A stretch of 64,000 nt of DNA from the NCBI RefSeq assembly GCF_026210795.1, contig NC_089451.1, positions 1,968,001-2,032,000 of the forward strand. Direction: 5' to 3'. The notes under the pieces are model-generated. The model made no database searches. It saw only the letters and a program-made list of their open reading frames with translations, and was not told where the DNA came from. The translations under genes and the position numbers were made by a program. Of the stretch, positions 1 to 13,077 are shown one piece after another. Source of the DNA: Rhizophagus irregularis. Lineage: Eukaryota; Glomeromycota; Glomeromycetes; Glomerales; Glomeraceae. Every line of letters begins with the position of its first letter. Positions within the stretch are counted from its first letter, which is position 1.

Positions 1-3000
1 ATCCAACCAAAATATTTGAAATCGTTAGACTACTTATCATCGTCGTAAAGTTGAAGCTCGTTGTTTCGTTGTTTCCTCGCAACAACCTTCTCCAGATATT
101 GAAAATTGCGCTTGTACAGAAAAAGATTTTGAATGGTAAGTCCAAAATTTAAACAAGCTAAATGTTGGGGTATATGTAATAATTTAGCTTACTGGAAACC
201 TTTTGTTTTATTTTAGTGATTTCAATTACATTCTTGATGAAGATAAGGAGAAGTGCATACCTTTATTACCTGAACGTATTCCTGAAGGAGAATGTAAGGA
301 TAAAGATACATATGAAGGAAGTTCAGGCTATCGTAAAATTCCAGAAAACGAGTGTGATCCTGAAAAACCAAATTCAGTAAGACTTGACGAACCTAAAACC
401 AAAAAATGCTCTGAAGGTAAAAACTTACTTCTTGGATAAACTATTAGAATTTGATGAATTAATCAATTTGTTCAACTTACTTTCTAGGCCATTCTGGTCC
501 TCCACTTTACGGAGAAGTTTTACATAGAACTGCTAATTTTGATGTCCTTAATTACCTTTATTTCCCTGAATCTACGGTAGGTTTTTAACTTTATAATGAA
601 TTTTTTTATAAAGTGAATGGCCGTGTTGATTATTACTTATCTTTTTTTTCTTTTTTTTAGAATTTAATGATCCAGACAATTGATGGCAAGGTTAAAAGAA
701 GTACAGACGAAGGAAGCACATGGGAAGACGTCCTTTCTGAAGCCGGATCGATTGCTTATATGTTCTTACATGATCATGATAAAACTAAGGTAAATTATAA
801 TACAAGTTGAAAATTATAAAATATAGTAATAACTTTGTTTTAATTTTTAATTTTAGGCTTATTTCTTCCCTGAAAAAGCTGATGATAAAACTTATTATAT
901 GTGGTTCACTACAGATAGTGGAAATACTTTTGATAAAACTGAACTTAAAAATGAGCCTAATAAACTTAATCTTAAAATGCTTGATTTTCATCCAAAGGAA
1001 TACGATTGGTTATTATATATGGCTGGCACTACATGTCCTGGATGTCATTCAATCACTTATTTCTCTTCAGACAATGGGAAAAGTTGGAAGGAAATTGAGA
1101 CTTGGGCAGATAAATGTATTTTTGGGAAGGATACAGAATTTTCGGAAACAGAAAATGATGCTGTCTTTTGTTCATCATACAAAGATAAAAATTCGAAAAT
1201 ATCTCAAGATATATTAGGTGGTAGAACTTCGGAAGCAAATCCTTTACAACTTGTTAAAATGAGAACAGATGGAGGTTCCAAAAAAGTTTTATTTAATGAT
1301 GTTGTTAATTATTTCGTCTTTAATGAGTTTATGGCTGTGGCTACGGTTTGTTTAGTTTTAATTTTTCATGTATATTTTGACTAATTTGGCTTTTTTTTAA
1401 AGTAATATTTTTTTTTAAAAAAAAAAATTAGGAAGAACGAGGGGAATTGTTACTTCATATTTCAGAAGATGGAAGTAAATTCTCTAACGCGACCTTCCCA
1501 CCTGATATCAATGTAAATCAACAAGTAAGTTTGAAATTTTAATTTGATAAAAAAGTACGTGTATTAATAGTTTCAATACATAGGCGTATACTATCCTCCC
1601 ATCTACTACTGGCTCTATATTTCTTGATGTATACAAATCTCTAAGACTTGGATCCGAGTATGGTTCCTTATTTAAATCTAACTCAGATGGTACAGACTTT
1701 AATAGAATCCTTGATAACACGAATCGCAATGTTTTCGGAAATGTGGACTTTGAAAAAGTTCAGGGATTAGATGGAATTATATTAGCTAACCAAGTTGTAA
1801 ATATTGATGAGCTTAATGATTATGTGAAGAAACGAATTATCACTAAAATAAGTTATGATGATGGTAAGTAAATTATCTTCTTTTATGATATTAAATTAGA
1901 AATTAACATTTTATAATTTTAATCTCAGGTTCTCATTGGAAACGTTTGAGATTTAATGGTGGTGATAGTAGTTGTCAAGTCTGTAAATTCCTTTAATTAT
2001 ATATGTATCTTTTTTCTTAAAAAAAAAGCCAAAATTTACTTAAATATTTATTTAAAAAATAATTTTTCCAGGATTGTCATCTTAATTTACATGGTCGTAC
2101 TGATATTCGTGGTCCGGGTAGTATATTCAGTGCCCCATCTGCAGTTGGACTTTTAATTGGGGTTGGTAACTTTGGACCCCACCTCTTACCATACAACGAA
2201 TGTAATACATTTATGAGTCGCGACGGCGGTAGAATTTGGAAAGAAATCCGACGTGGACCAAGTTTATATGAATTTGGCGACCAGGGAACAATAATTGTCG
2301 TTGTAGACAATGAGGCTCCTACAGATCACGTTCGGTAAGTTGACTTGGTGTCTAAAAAAATTTTCTTAAATATATCATTATTTTAAAAATAAATAAATAA
2401 ATAAATAAAACTTCAAAATATAGGTACAGTTGGGATTACGGAGAAAATTGGGAAAAATATACATTTACCACTTCAACTCCTGTTAGAGTTTCACTTCTTA
2501 CTACAAATTCAAAGTCCACGAGCATGAAGTTCTTGTTATTAGGATATACTGTTCAAACTTCAACACACGAAGCTAGTCCAGTTGTCGTTACACTTGACTT
2601 TTCGCAATTAGAGAAGAGAAAATGTAAGTAGAATTAATAATAATGATATATCATATTTTTTTTTTTAACTTTTATATTTTTAATTTTCAGGTGATAAAGA
2701 TGATTATGAATTATGGAATCCAATGGATGAAAACAGTGATGATCATACATGTCTATTGGGTGAAGAAGTTGGTATTTGGCATCTCTCTTTCCGTATAAGT
2801 TATAAATTTATATTTTATAAAATTTTAATTTCAATATTAGATAAAATTTTGGCGACGTAAAGCTAACGCAGAATGTCATATTGGAGAATCTATACCTAAA
2901 CCTCCTGAAAGAAAAACATGTAAATGTACTAAACATGATTTTGAGTGGTAAGTATAATTTTAATAAATAATTGATTTTATTTATTTAAAATACGTATCTT

Positions 3001-6000
3001 AGAATTTCAATTTCTTTCAGTGCTCATGGTTATTGGCGTAATGAAACGGGACAATGTGAATTGATGGGTCCTGATCCAGATCGTCCAGCTAATTGTAAAG
3101 ATAAATATCTAGGACATTCAGGTTATGTTAAAATGAAAAAATCAAAATGTGAAGGAGGCGAAAATTTTGATAAAAAGATTGAAAAACCTTGTGATTCAGG
3201 TAAATTCGACTTTCTAATTATATTTTAAATGATAGTATTGATTGATTCTTATTCTTTATTGTTTAAAACAGGAAATATTGTTATTTCTAAGACAGTATGT
3301 ATATATAAAGTTCAACATTGTTTCGGTATTTCTAGAAAATTTCTAAATAAATTTTCATAAAATTTAACAGAAAGTATTTGATCAACGTATTGCTGAGTAT
3401 TTTTACTTCAATGAATCAAACACTATCTTGGCACGGTCAATGGATAATATTGTATGGAGAAGTACTGATGAAGGCTATACATGGACATCGGTTTCCAAAG
3501 AAAAAATATATGGTCTCATACAAAATCCCCATTTTAATAAATATGTAGGCAGATTATATAATGTTCTTTTGTGTTATTTCTTATTAAATCGGAATAACTG
3601 ATATATTTTTTTTTTTAGGCATATCTCATTACGCTCGGAGATAGACATTTGTATACGTCCGATTCTGGAGCTACTTTCAACGAATTTAAAGTTCCAACAA
3701 AGCCTAATCTTCTTCAAATTCCGATTCTTAGTTTCCACCTTGATAAGCCAGAATATTTAATATACATAGGCAGTATAGATTGCGAAGACGAATGGTCTCA
3801 AACATGTCATACTCAAGTAAGTATGAAATCGTAATTATTGATTATTCATTTTTTAATTTTTCATAATATTCTTTTAGGCATCTTATACTTGGAATAATGG
3901 TAAAGACTGGAAAAGTCTTGACACGTATGTCAGAGTATGCCAATGGGCTCGCAACAAGAAATTCAAAGTACATCAAGATCTTATCATTTGCGAGTCGTAT
4001 CTTAACAAGGAAGGATCACAAAAAACATTTTTCAACAATCCGCTTAAACTTGTATCTTCAGATAACTTTTTTAAAAATAAAAACACTGCGCCTATTGAAA
4101 ACATTGTTGGATTTACTATATATGAAGAATTTATGATTGTTGCCGAGGTTCGTACCTTATTCAAAACTTAACTTGATTTTTAAATATCAATTCGGAAATT
4201 TATGTTTATTTTCATCTTCTTTAATAAAGCTACTGCCAAGTGGTCAAAGTCTCCGTCTCTTGGTTTCACTCGATGCTAAAAACTTTGCGGAAGCTCAATT
4301 CCCACCAAATATGCTAATGACTCAAAATGTATTTTTTTTTTAACTAATCACTTTTTTTAATCTTAATTTCTAAATTCTCTTTCATATTATTTTATAGGCT
4401 TACACTGTTTTGGAATCAGCCACTTATTCTATTACACTTCACGTTACTACATCAGCAACATATAAATATGGCAATATCTTGAAATCAAACGGAAATGGAA
4501 CTTTTTATTCATTTTCTTTGGGGTATGCTAATCGGGATGATAAAGGCTTTGTTGATTTTGAAAAAATGCAAGGCATTCAAGGAATCGCTTTGGCAAATAT
4601 TGTCGGTAATGTTGATGAAGTTAATATGGGAAATAATAAAAAATTAAAATCTAAGATTACAACTAATGATGGCGAGTATAGATCTTTTTTACTATGTTAT
4701 GATTTATTATGAATTATTTATTTATTAAAATTTCTTTTTCTAACTTTTAGGAGCTACATGGAAATTGTTGAACCGGCCAGAATTTGATTCAGATAATAAT
4801 AAATATAAATGCGACGTGATTATTAAATTTTGTTATTTATTTGATTTTAAATATTTGTAACATATTTAACATATTTAAATTCCTTTGTGTAGGGCCCTCT
4901 TGATAAATGTTCATTACATCTGCATAGTTATACTGAACGGAGGAATCCACGTGATTCTTTTAGTTCCTCTTCTGCTACTGGTTTGATGATGGGTGTAGGA
5001 AATGTTGGTGAATATCTAACTCCATACTTGGAAGGAGATACTTTCTTAACAAGAGATGCTGGTGCTACATGGATTGAAGTTAAGAAGGGTGCTTATATGT
5101 ACGAATTTGGAAATCAAGGTGGTATCATAGTATTAGTTGACGATGAGCAAGCGACAGATCACATATTGTGAGTTGCATTTCGTTTCTTTTTCCTTTTATT
5201 TGTTTGTTAGTATATTTTAAATTAATGAATTTTTGATTTTGTCACAAGGTATTCACTTAATGAGGGACTCTCATGGCAAGAATATAAATTTATTAAAGTC
5301 GGTGAACAACCTATCAGAGTTTTCGATATTGATACTATGCCAGGTGGACTAAGCAGTAAATTCATATTACGTGGTCTTAATCCATCTCGTGGTGGCGAAG
5401 AAGTTGTCGTGCACCTCGATTTTTCACACATATTTACAAGAACTTGTAAGTAATAGATCGCTTTCTACGACCGTCTATGTTAAGTACTTATATTTTTTAT
5501 TCTTATAATTGCTAGGTAACCTGGAAAAAGATTTTGAAAAATGGACACCAAAACATCAAGATAATGAATGTCTATTCGGCCATAAGGTAAGAGTTTAACT
5601 GACATTTATTTATTCTATTATTTATTAACCAATTAATGTCAATATGTATATTGTTTATTTTTAGATTTCATATCTTCGAAAGATACGTGAAAACGAATGT
5701 TATATTGAAGATAAGCTTAGATATAAGAAAGAAAGAGGTGAAAACTGTGATTGTACAGATCACGACTTTGAATGGTAAGAAACTTAACATTTATCTAAAT
5801 ATAAAGCTGTTGCTGATTAAATATTTTCATATTAGTGATTATAATTACATGCGTAATGAGACGGAAGAATGTGTTTTGGTTCCTGGTGCTCAACCCTTAC
5901 TCCGTAGTGTTTCTGAACAATGTGCTGATGGTGATGGATTTTGGTATGAATTATCTGGGTAAGTAATAAATTTTATCTTATATAGGTGAATTAAACTTTC

Positions 6001-6504
6001 TGATAATAAATAATTTTAATATGTAAATACTTCTTTTAAACTAGTTATCGTAAACTTAAAGCCTCCACTTGTGAGAATGCACCTCCTAAATTTGGTAAAA
6101 GGCATCCTTGTCCAGGAAACCATTCTGTTTTATTTTGGATAATTATTATATTGTCACCTTTCGTTATAGTTGGAATTGCGACAATTTGTTTCATTAACAA
6201 AAGATATGGACGAACAGGAGGGTTAGTTGTTATTACTTAAATCTTTTATTATTTTATGATATTATAATTGCTGACTATTCTTTATTTATCATCATCAATT
6301 AGGCGTATTCGACTTGGAAGTTCTATTGAACCTAATACAATTATTGATATGTTTTATCAAATCAGAATTCCAAGATTTATTTCAAGATTATGGTCAAAGA
6401 TTCCATTCCCTGGTCGCAACAATTATCATTATTCACCTGTTGCCACAGATGACGGACATGATGTTTTAATGGATGATTATGTACAAGATAATGAAACATT
6501 ATAA
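1..6504 (+). CDS. VPS10: VPS10/sortilin-type vacuolar sorting receptor (5' end outside window)
   Basis: Type I membrane receptor that carries vacuolar hydrolases from late Golgi to endosome. The gene enters from before the window, so start and signal peptide are unseen. Reading across about 26 short introns gives the end of one Cys-rich 10CC module ([10 protein letters not shown], split by the intron 136-216), then two complete VPS10 units, roughly 490-3200 and 3280-6100. Each has Asp-box-like repeats ([24 protein letters not shown]) and a closing CxCTxxDFEC block; the DFEC codon is interrupted by an intron at the same place in all three modules. One hydrophobic helix ([18 protein letters not shown], about 6130-6190) precedes a roughly 70-residue cytosolic tail with YSPV, a YxxPhi-type sorting signal. 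The stop is at 6502-6504. Known fungal Vps10 proteins usually have two VPS10 units; at least three are seen here. The donor near 2770 (GTTGGT) is unusual but keeps the frame. Confidence 0.93.
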
Positions 6505-7987
6505 CAAAAAAAAACTACATAGATTTAAACGCAGAAATTTTTTTAAACATTAATATTTTTGTATATTTTTTTTTTTCTCAATTTTGTATTTATTTTTGTT
6601 TTGTAGAGTTTAGATAATTTAAATAAATTACAGTATAGCAATAACGTATGATTGAAATGCTAAATACATACTAATATCGCTCTAGAATTCTTCAGCACGT
6701 GACTTTTGGCCATTAAGAAATAGTCACGAGGAGTTATACTAAGTTTGTCGGGTCATTTGGTCACAATTAGTGTTAGGCTATCATATTCTATTGTAACTTG
6801 TCCGTCTTTATGTTAAAAATAAAAATAAAATAAGTTTGTAGTTAGGGATGACAAATCACAAAATTGCGTCGTTCATAAATACGAAGTAAGTATAAAAATT
6901 AATTCTTTGCTAGTAAGGTAGAAATATTTTAAGAAATAATATAAATATGAACTACAACATTAGGTGAGATTTATATCACTGAGTTGTACACTGCTACTAG
7001 GATAATTTAGTAAACTATCTGCGAAAATTACCAGCAATACTAACGTAATTCTTTGTTTAACTATCTTGAAAGTTTCATGTGTTTAATTCCGAATAGGATA
7101 ATTAGATGTTAGTTCCAAAGCATTTATCTTAATATATATCAGTATCTAATGCCATTATGCAGGAAATCTCTTGCTGATCTAATGCAAGAGGCAAATGTAC
7201 ATGAATTATATCTAGTACTTGGCAAACACTAAATACTTTTGTAATACGCTTCTAAAACCAAATTCTGTAATTTGACAGATAAATCGAAGATTATACGATG
7301 ATAATTATATTCGATTTATTCGATTTCGTGTTGATGGAAACCATCAAACAATAAATTAATAGAATAATATTTCACAATACAATATTAATATTGTAGCATA
7401 TACATTCCAAATATTGTACTTATTCGTGGTATTTATGAATAAATCGTAATTTATGGATAATGGAAATAAATTTAGATTGTCATTTTGATTGAAAGTGAGT
7501 TTTTTTGTATTAAGTATAAAACAAAACTTACCTTTTAGTGTGAATATAAGGTATCTATGAGATCGAGTTGGATCCCGAATTTGAGGTACAAATCATATGA
7601 AAGTAAGGCAGGTATCTGGCTGGTTATGATTCTATTTATCCATCTTGTACAAAATCCTATATCCAATCAAATTCAGCTTAACTTTCATCAAAAACGAACG
7701 AGAAAAATATCCATAAAGGAAATAAGATATGTTGGAGATGATGTGTTGCGATTTCTAATCGTCTTTCAATTCATAGATGTCCGTGAAACTTCAGGCATTT
7801 TTGGAATCGGTAATAATCTAATCGATGATTAACGGACATACCAAAATGTAACGTAGTACGGCATCAAATGACTTTAATTACATGGACATCTTTTGACATA
7901 CATCTTTGTTGATAAATTTGAACTCGTTAGGATACCGGATAAAATTTTTAGAATAGTTACTGAAAATTTATCCTAGAATTCAAATTA
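6505..7987. other. Intergenic, no supported gene
   Basis: AT-rich spacer between VPS10 and VAC14. An open frame at 7557-7832 (91 codons) resembles nothing I know and has no splice or family support, so it is not called. The final ~150 bases must hold the VAC14 promoter, but I see no clear element. Confidence 0.6.
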
Positions 7988-10900
7988 ATGTCGGACGTTC
8001 TAGTTCTAAGCGCCCAAATTGTTCGTGGACTTAATGATAAAGCATATGAAAAACGTAAAGCCGCTGCATTAGAAGTTGAAAAGTATGCATTATTGGTTTT
8101 CGAGTTTGTTAAGAACACTTTAACGGTTATGAGCGCGTCCTTAAGGGTTATTAGCCTAGCATTTATCTGAATAGTTTGTGAAAAAAGCTTATTAGATTAA
8201 TTTTTCCTAATTATACTTTATTTTTCATAGGCTTATTCGTGAATACTCTGCGAGCAAAGAAACCGAAAGAGTTCGAGCAATTCTAGATAAACTCGTTCAA
8301 GATTTTGCGTATTCAGTAAATGCTAATGCACGCAATGGAGGATTAATTGGTTTGGCAGCCGCGTCTATTGCTCTAGGCCCTGTAAGTCTTACTTGAACGG
8401 TATTCTTTTGTATAATCTGAACCTGACCGATTGATGTCTGAATTCTGAATTATATTGTTTAGGACGTAGCTGCATATTTGGATGATATTGTTCCTCCAGT
8501 TCTCGCTTGCTTCGCAGATCAAGATTCTCGTGTCAGATATTATGCTTGTGAAAGCATGTATAATATTGCGAAAGTGTCAAAAGGAGAAATATTGCGATAT
8601 TTCAATGAAGTATTTGATGCGATGAGCAAGGTAAATTCTATTTCTCCAAGGGTTGATAGTACTTTTAGTCAGGTACAAACAGTAATCAACATTATGCATA
8701 CTCACTTTATGCGCAAATTATAGCTAGCTGCGGATTCTGAACTTTCTGTTAAAAATGGTGCTGAACTTCTGGATAGATTAATTAAAGATATTGTGGCGGA
8801 ACAGTCTACTACATATGTATCTATCTTAGCTCATCCTCCTCTGTCACACGATGACTCAATGGGACCAGTTTCAATGCCACGTACAACTGCTTTCTCATTA
8901 CCTAGATTTATTCCTTTACTTTCCGAACGTATCCGAGCGAAAAATCCATTTACACGTAATTTCCTGGTATCGTGGATTACTGTACTGGACTCAATACCGG
9001 ATCTTGAACTAGTATCATTTTTGCCGGACTTCTTGGATGGTCTTTTGCAATTTTTAAGTGATCCAAATGATGTTAGATATGCGACTTCATCAGTACTTGC
9101 AAATTTCTTAGCTGAGATACGTATAACAGTCGAAGTTAAAGAACAACAAAAACAGCAATCAATGAAAACTTATTTTCTTGAACAACAAAAACTATCTGAA
9201 ACTGCTAGTGACGCAGGTGAAAGTATAAAAGATGGTGATGGCGATGACGCTACACTAGTGAAATCATCTATTAATTCAGCTGATGGAGATGTTAACTGGG
9301 ATGCAGTTTCGATAAGTGAAACAGAGGGAAAGGGCAAAGGTTCATGGGTTCCTGGCCAAGGAGTTGTCATTAGTTATACTCGAATTGTTGAAATTTTAAT
9401 GCCTCATTTGTCTTCTCATGGTAAGTTTCTCTTTATTAATTCGTTGAAATTTTTCTTATCACTTATTATTTTGTACTTCAATTCCTTTATAGAGGAAGAG
9501 ATTCAGGCAACTGCATTAAAATGGATAAACGAATTTATAACACTCGCCAAAGATGTCATAATTGCCTTTACACCACAACTGATAAGCGCTGTCCTACCTT
9601 CGTTAGCCCATTTAGTAGTACATATCCTTTATACTCATATTCATGTAGAGATTATAAAGTGTTCATTAAATACTTTAAATACTTCTTATTTATGTCCTTG
9701 ACAAATATTGCTTACCTATCAGAAATGTTGCAGTGGAAGTGAATCGGAACCTATACAAATTGATTCTTGAAACTCCAACCAATACTAATCCATCCCTACA
9801 ACCACCTCCATACTCTTCTGCACATTTATCATCTGTTTCGCCCGTGGATTCTTCCGTTCTTTTATCGCATATGGGAAACAATAAAGAAACCAATAGTATT
9901 AATACACTACCTTTAATTTATGAACAGGCAGATCCATTTGATTATCAGGAAACTGTTAAAGCTTTGGTACATCAATTTAAAAATGATCATGAAGAAACAA
10001 GGGTGGCCAGTTTGGATTGGCTATTAATGTTGCATAAGAAAGCACCCAAAAAGGTTTAGTCTTATAATATAAAGAATTATTATCATTAATTCATTTGTGT
10101 TATTTAACTTAATAAATGTTCAACTTTGTAGATTCTTGCAATTGATGATGGTACTTTTCCAGTACTGTTGAAGACTCTCTCAGATCAATCAGAGGAGGTT
10201 AGAATAAAATTGCTAACATTTAAATCTTTCTCTTTAGTATTTATAATTAATTTTGTATTCTTAATAAAATTTAGGTCGTAAAACGCGATCTTCAACTTCT
10301 TGCACAATTATCTTCTAGTTCAGAAGATGAATTCTTTACTCGTTTTATGGTCGATTTGTTGAAATTGTTTAGTACTGATCGACGGCTATTAGAATCAAGA
10401 GGTAGCTTGATTATACGACATTTATGTTCGAGTCTTAATTCAGAAAGAATTTATCGCACCTTTGCGGAAATATTGGAAAGGGAGGAGGTTTTTATCAAGC
10501 CTCAATAATTATATTTTTTTCCCCGTTACTGCGATCTAACATATTATTCTAATAGGACATAGAGTTTGCCTCCAATATGGTACAAAATCTTAACAGTATT
10601 CTTATTACCACTCCTGAACTTTCTGATTTGCGAAAAAGACTTAAAAATCTTGAAACAAAAGACGGACAAATGTTGTTTACTGCTTTGTACAAATCCTGGT
10701 GCCATAATCCTGTTTCTACATTTTCACTATGTTTACTAGCACAGGCTTATGAACATGCGGCAAATTTGTTACAAAGTTTGTATGTAATAATTTATTATAT
10801 TTTTGGTTGTTTTATTAAAAGTGTTGAATTTTTGTCTTAAATTCGTTTCATTTTGTTTATATTAGTGCCGATTTGGATATAACTGTAAATCTCCTTATTC

Positions 10901-11847
10901 AGATCGACAAACTTGTCCAATTGATAGAATCGCCAGTATTCACCTGTAACTATTGAAATTTTTTTTTTAAAAAAAAGGAGTTTATATTCCAAATTGGATA
11001 ACTCGTAATATAGGGAATTAACATGTACTGTTTGGCAAATTTAAAGATCTTCGTTTACAACTTCTTGAACCAGAAAAATATCCGTATCTTTTCAAATGTC
11101 TTTATGGTTTATTAATGCTTTTACCACAGAGTAGTGCTTTTGCCAGTTTAAAGAATCGACTGACTAGTGTTTCATCAATGGGATTCTTACATTTGATACC
11201 AAAAAGGTATCATCTTATAAATATATTAAATATCAAATTCGGACTGATTATTAAAATAAATAATATTTCTATTCTATAAGTGCACACACGACGGATATCA
11301 GAAGGCCAAAAGGAGTACCCACAAAGGAAGATGGTATAAAATTCCAAGAGCTTCTAACTCATTTTAGAGCTGTACAGACGAAACATGAAAAGACACGCAA
11401 ACAATGTAATTAAGAAATTTCATTTGAATTTTTTTTTTTTAATAGTAAATTTGATTTTATTTCTTATTAAATATCCGCTGTATAATATTAGCTCTTCAAT
11501 CCCTCGGGCGTTCAAACAGTCAGTTGAACCGAAATCGACATGGTCGAAATCGTGATCGAGATAAATCAACATTTCCCTCATCAAATCTGTCACCATCAAC
11601 ACATTTATCTACAAACAAGCATATTGGAAGTAATGCACAATCGCCTCCTCATAGTAGTGATCATAAAGGAGGATCTGGTACTAGTGGTAGTACCTCCAGT
11701 GGGATAATATCAACGAGTCAGCCTAAAAGGAGGCTGAGTGCCGCAAGTAATGCTAGTGCAACTAGCGATCACGGCGGAAATTCTAGTTCTCGACCACAAA
11801 GTCCTCCTATTAATAGTAGTAAACGCGGAATCGTATACAGGAAATAA
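7988..11847 (+). CDS. VAC14: VAC14, scaffold of the PIKfyve/Fab1 lipid kinase complex
   Basis: HEAT-repeat scaffold that holds Fab1/PIKfyve and Fig4 on endosome and vacuole membranes, where they make and turn over PI(3,5)P2. The start at 7988 opens [20 protein letters not shown]; exon 1 joins the next at [16 protein letters not shown] segments follow ([35 protein letters not shown]). Diagnostic VAC14 stretches include [34 protein letters not shown] and [13 protein letters not shown], then [21 protein letters not shown], matching the end of the human protein. About a dozen introns are present. The junction between about 9620 and 9735 could not be resolved by eye; [14 protein letters not shown] clearly resumes the protein after it, and roughly ten expected residues are missing, so a small exon may be hidden there. 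The last exon (11491-11847) adds a Ser/Asn/Arg-rich tail of over 100 residues beyond the family's usual end. Confidence 0.93.
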
Positions 11848-13077
11848 TATTTTTATTTTTTATGTTCCGAAAAACATTATTAAATATATCAAGCGTAAGC
11901 CCTTCATTATTAATATATAGTATAATTTGACGTGATTTTAATTATATATGTTATCAATTATTTAAACTTCAATTGTACATTAATTATTATTTTTGAGTTA
12001 TGTTGAATAATAAAAAATAAATTATGTTGAAATAGATAATTAGTAATGCATAATATGAAACATTGTACATGAGAAAGTTTTTTCATGCGAAAACTAAATT
12101 TTCCAATACCTGTGATCCACACTTTTGTTTAAACTACCTATACTAACATGTTTCTCCATGATCTGTCCCAGTCATCGACATTCTGGATAGAATATAAATG
12201 GTCGTCAGTTATGCTTATGTGGGACATTCCGAGTCAAAAATAAATCTTCTGCCTTCTGTGACGCCTTCAGAAATCTTGATCGAAAAATTGGGATCAATTT
12301 TGCGAAACATTTATCTATCTTGGTGACGCTTTTTTCGACTGGTCTGATGTATTTTTGAATTTTTGAATTTAAAGTTCGAATTTTTTTTTTATTGGGCAGT
12401 ATAAAGGGTGTTTATAAGAAATTTTATTTTTATTTAAAGAACCATCATTAGTATGGGTGTTTATAAGAAATTTTTATTTTCGAGAATTTAATGCTAAAGT
12501 TCGAAATATCTTTCCATCATCCATATTAAGAAACAATATAAATACAAAGTTGTTATAACATGAATGAAGTAATATAAAATTTAGAAAAAATTTCGTTCGG
12601 AATGGGATTTATTTATTCCATGCTACAATACTTTTTATATCATATTTTATATGAACACACATATACTAAATAAAAAAGTGAAATTTAATGCGTTTGAGAT
12701 TTTTTTTACATTTCTTTGTATTTCTTTAACAAATAAAATGTCTTCCTCCAAGGAAGTTGATCGAAATTGATACTATGTAAGAAATAGCAATGCAGAGTGA
12801 ATCCATCTCGAAATTTGCCAAGTATTAATGATAATGGAACATCATGCAATACGATTAGTGTTAACAATATAAATTATAATAAATGAAGTCATTAATACTC
12901 ACGTAATCAAAGTATTAGCATTAATAATGATCAAATTAAACAAAAGAAAATCTTATCAATTACGCGTTTTGGTATGTACAAATAGCAGAATTCTTTATTT
13001 AAAGAAATTACTATTAATCAACTTTTCGTATCAAAAGGGGCAAAAATTTACAAATATACACTGCTATTGCTCCTTTC
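11848..13077. other. Intergenic, no supported gene
   Basis: AT-rich spacer. It holds a short imperfect direct repeat around 12405-12480 (GGGTGTTTATAAGAAATTTT twice, about 60 bp apart). I see no coding or RNA gene. Confidence 0.55.

Noticed and set aside
7557-7832. 91-codon open frame between VPS10 and VAC14
   Set aside because: No family resemblance, no splice signals and ordinary AT-rich composition; long enough to occur by chance.
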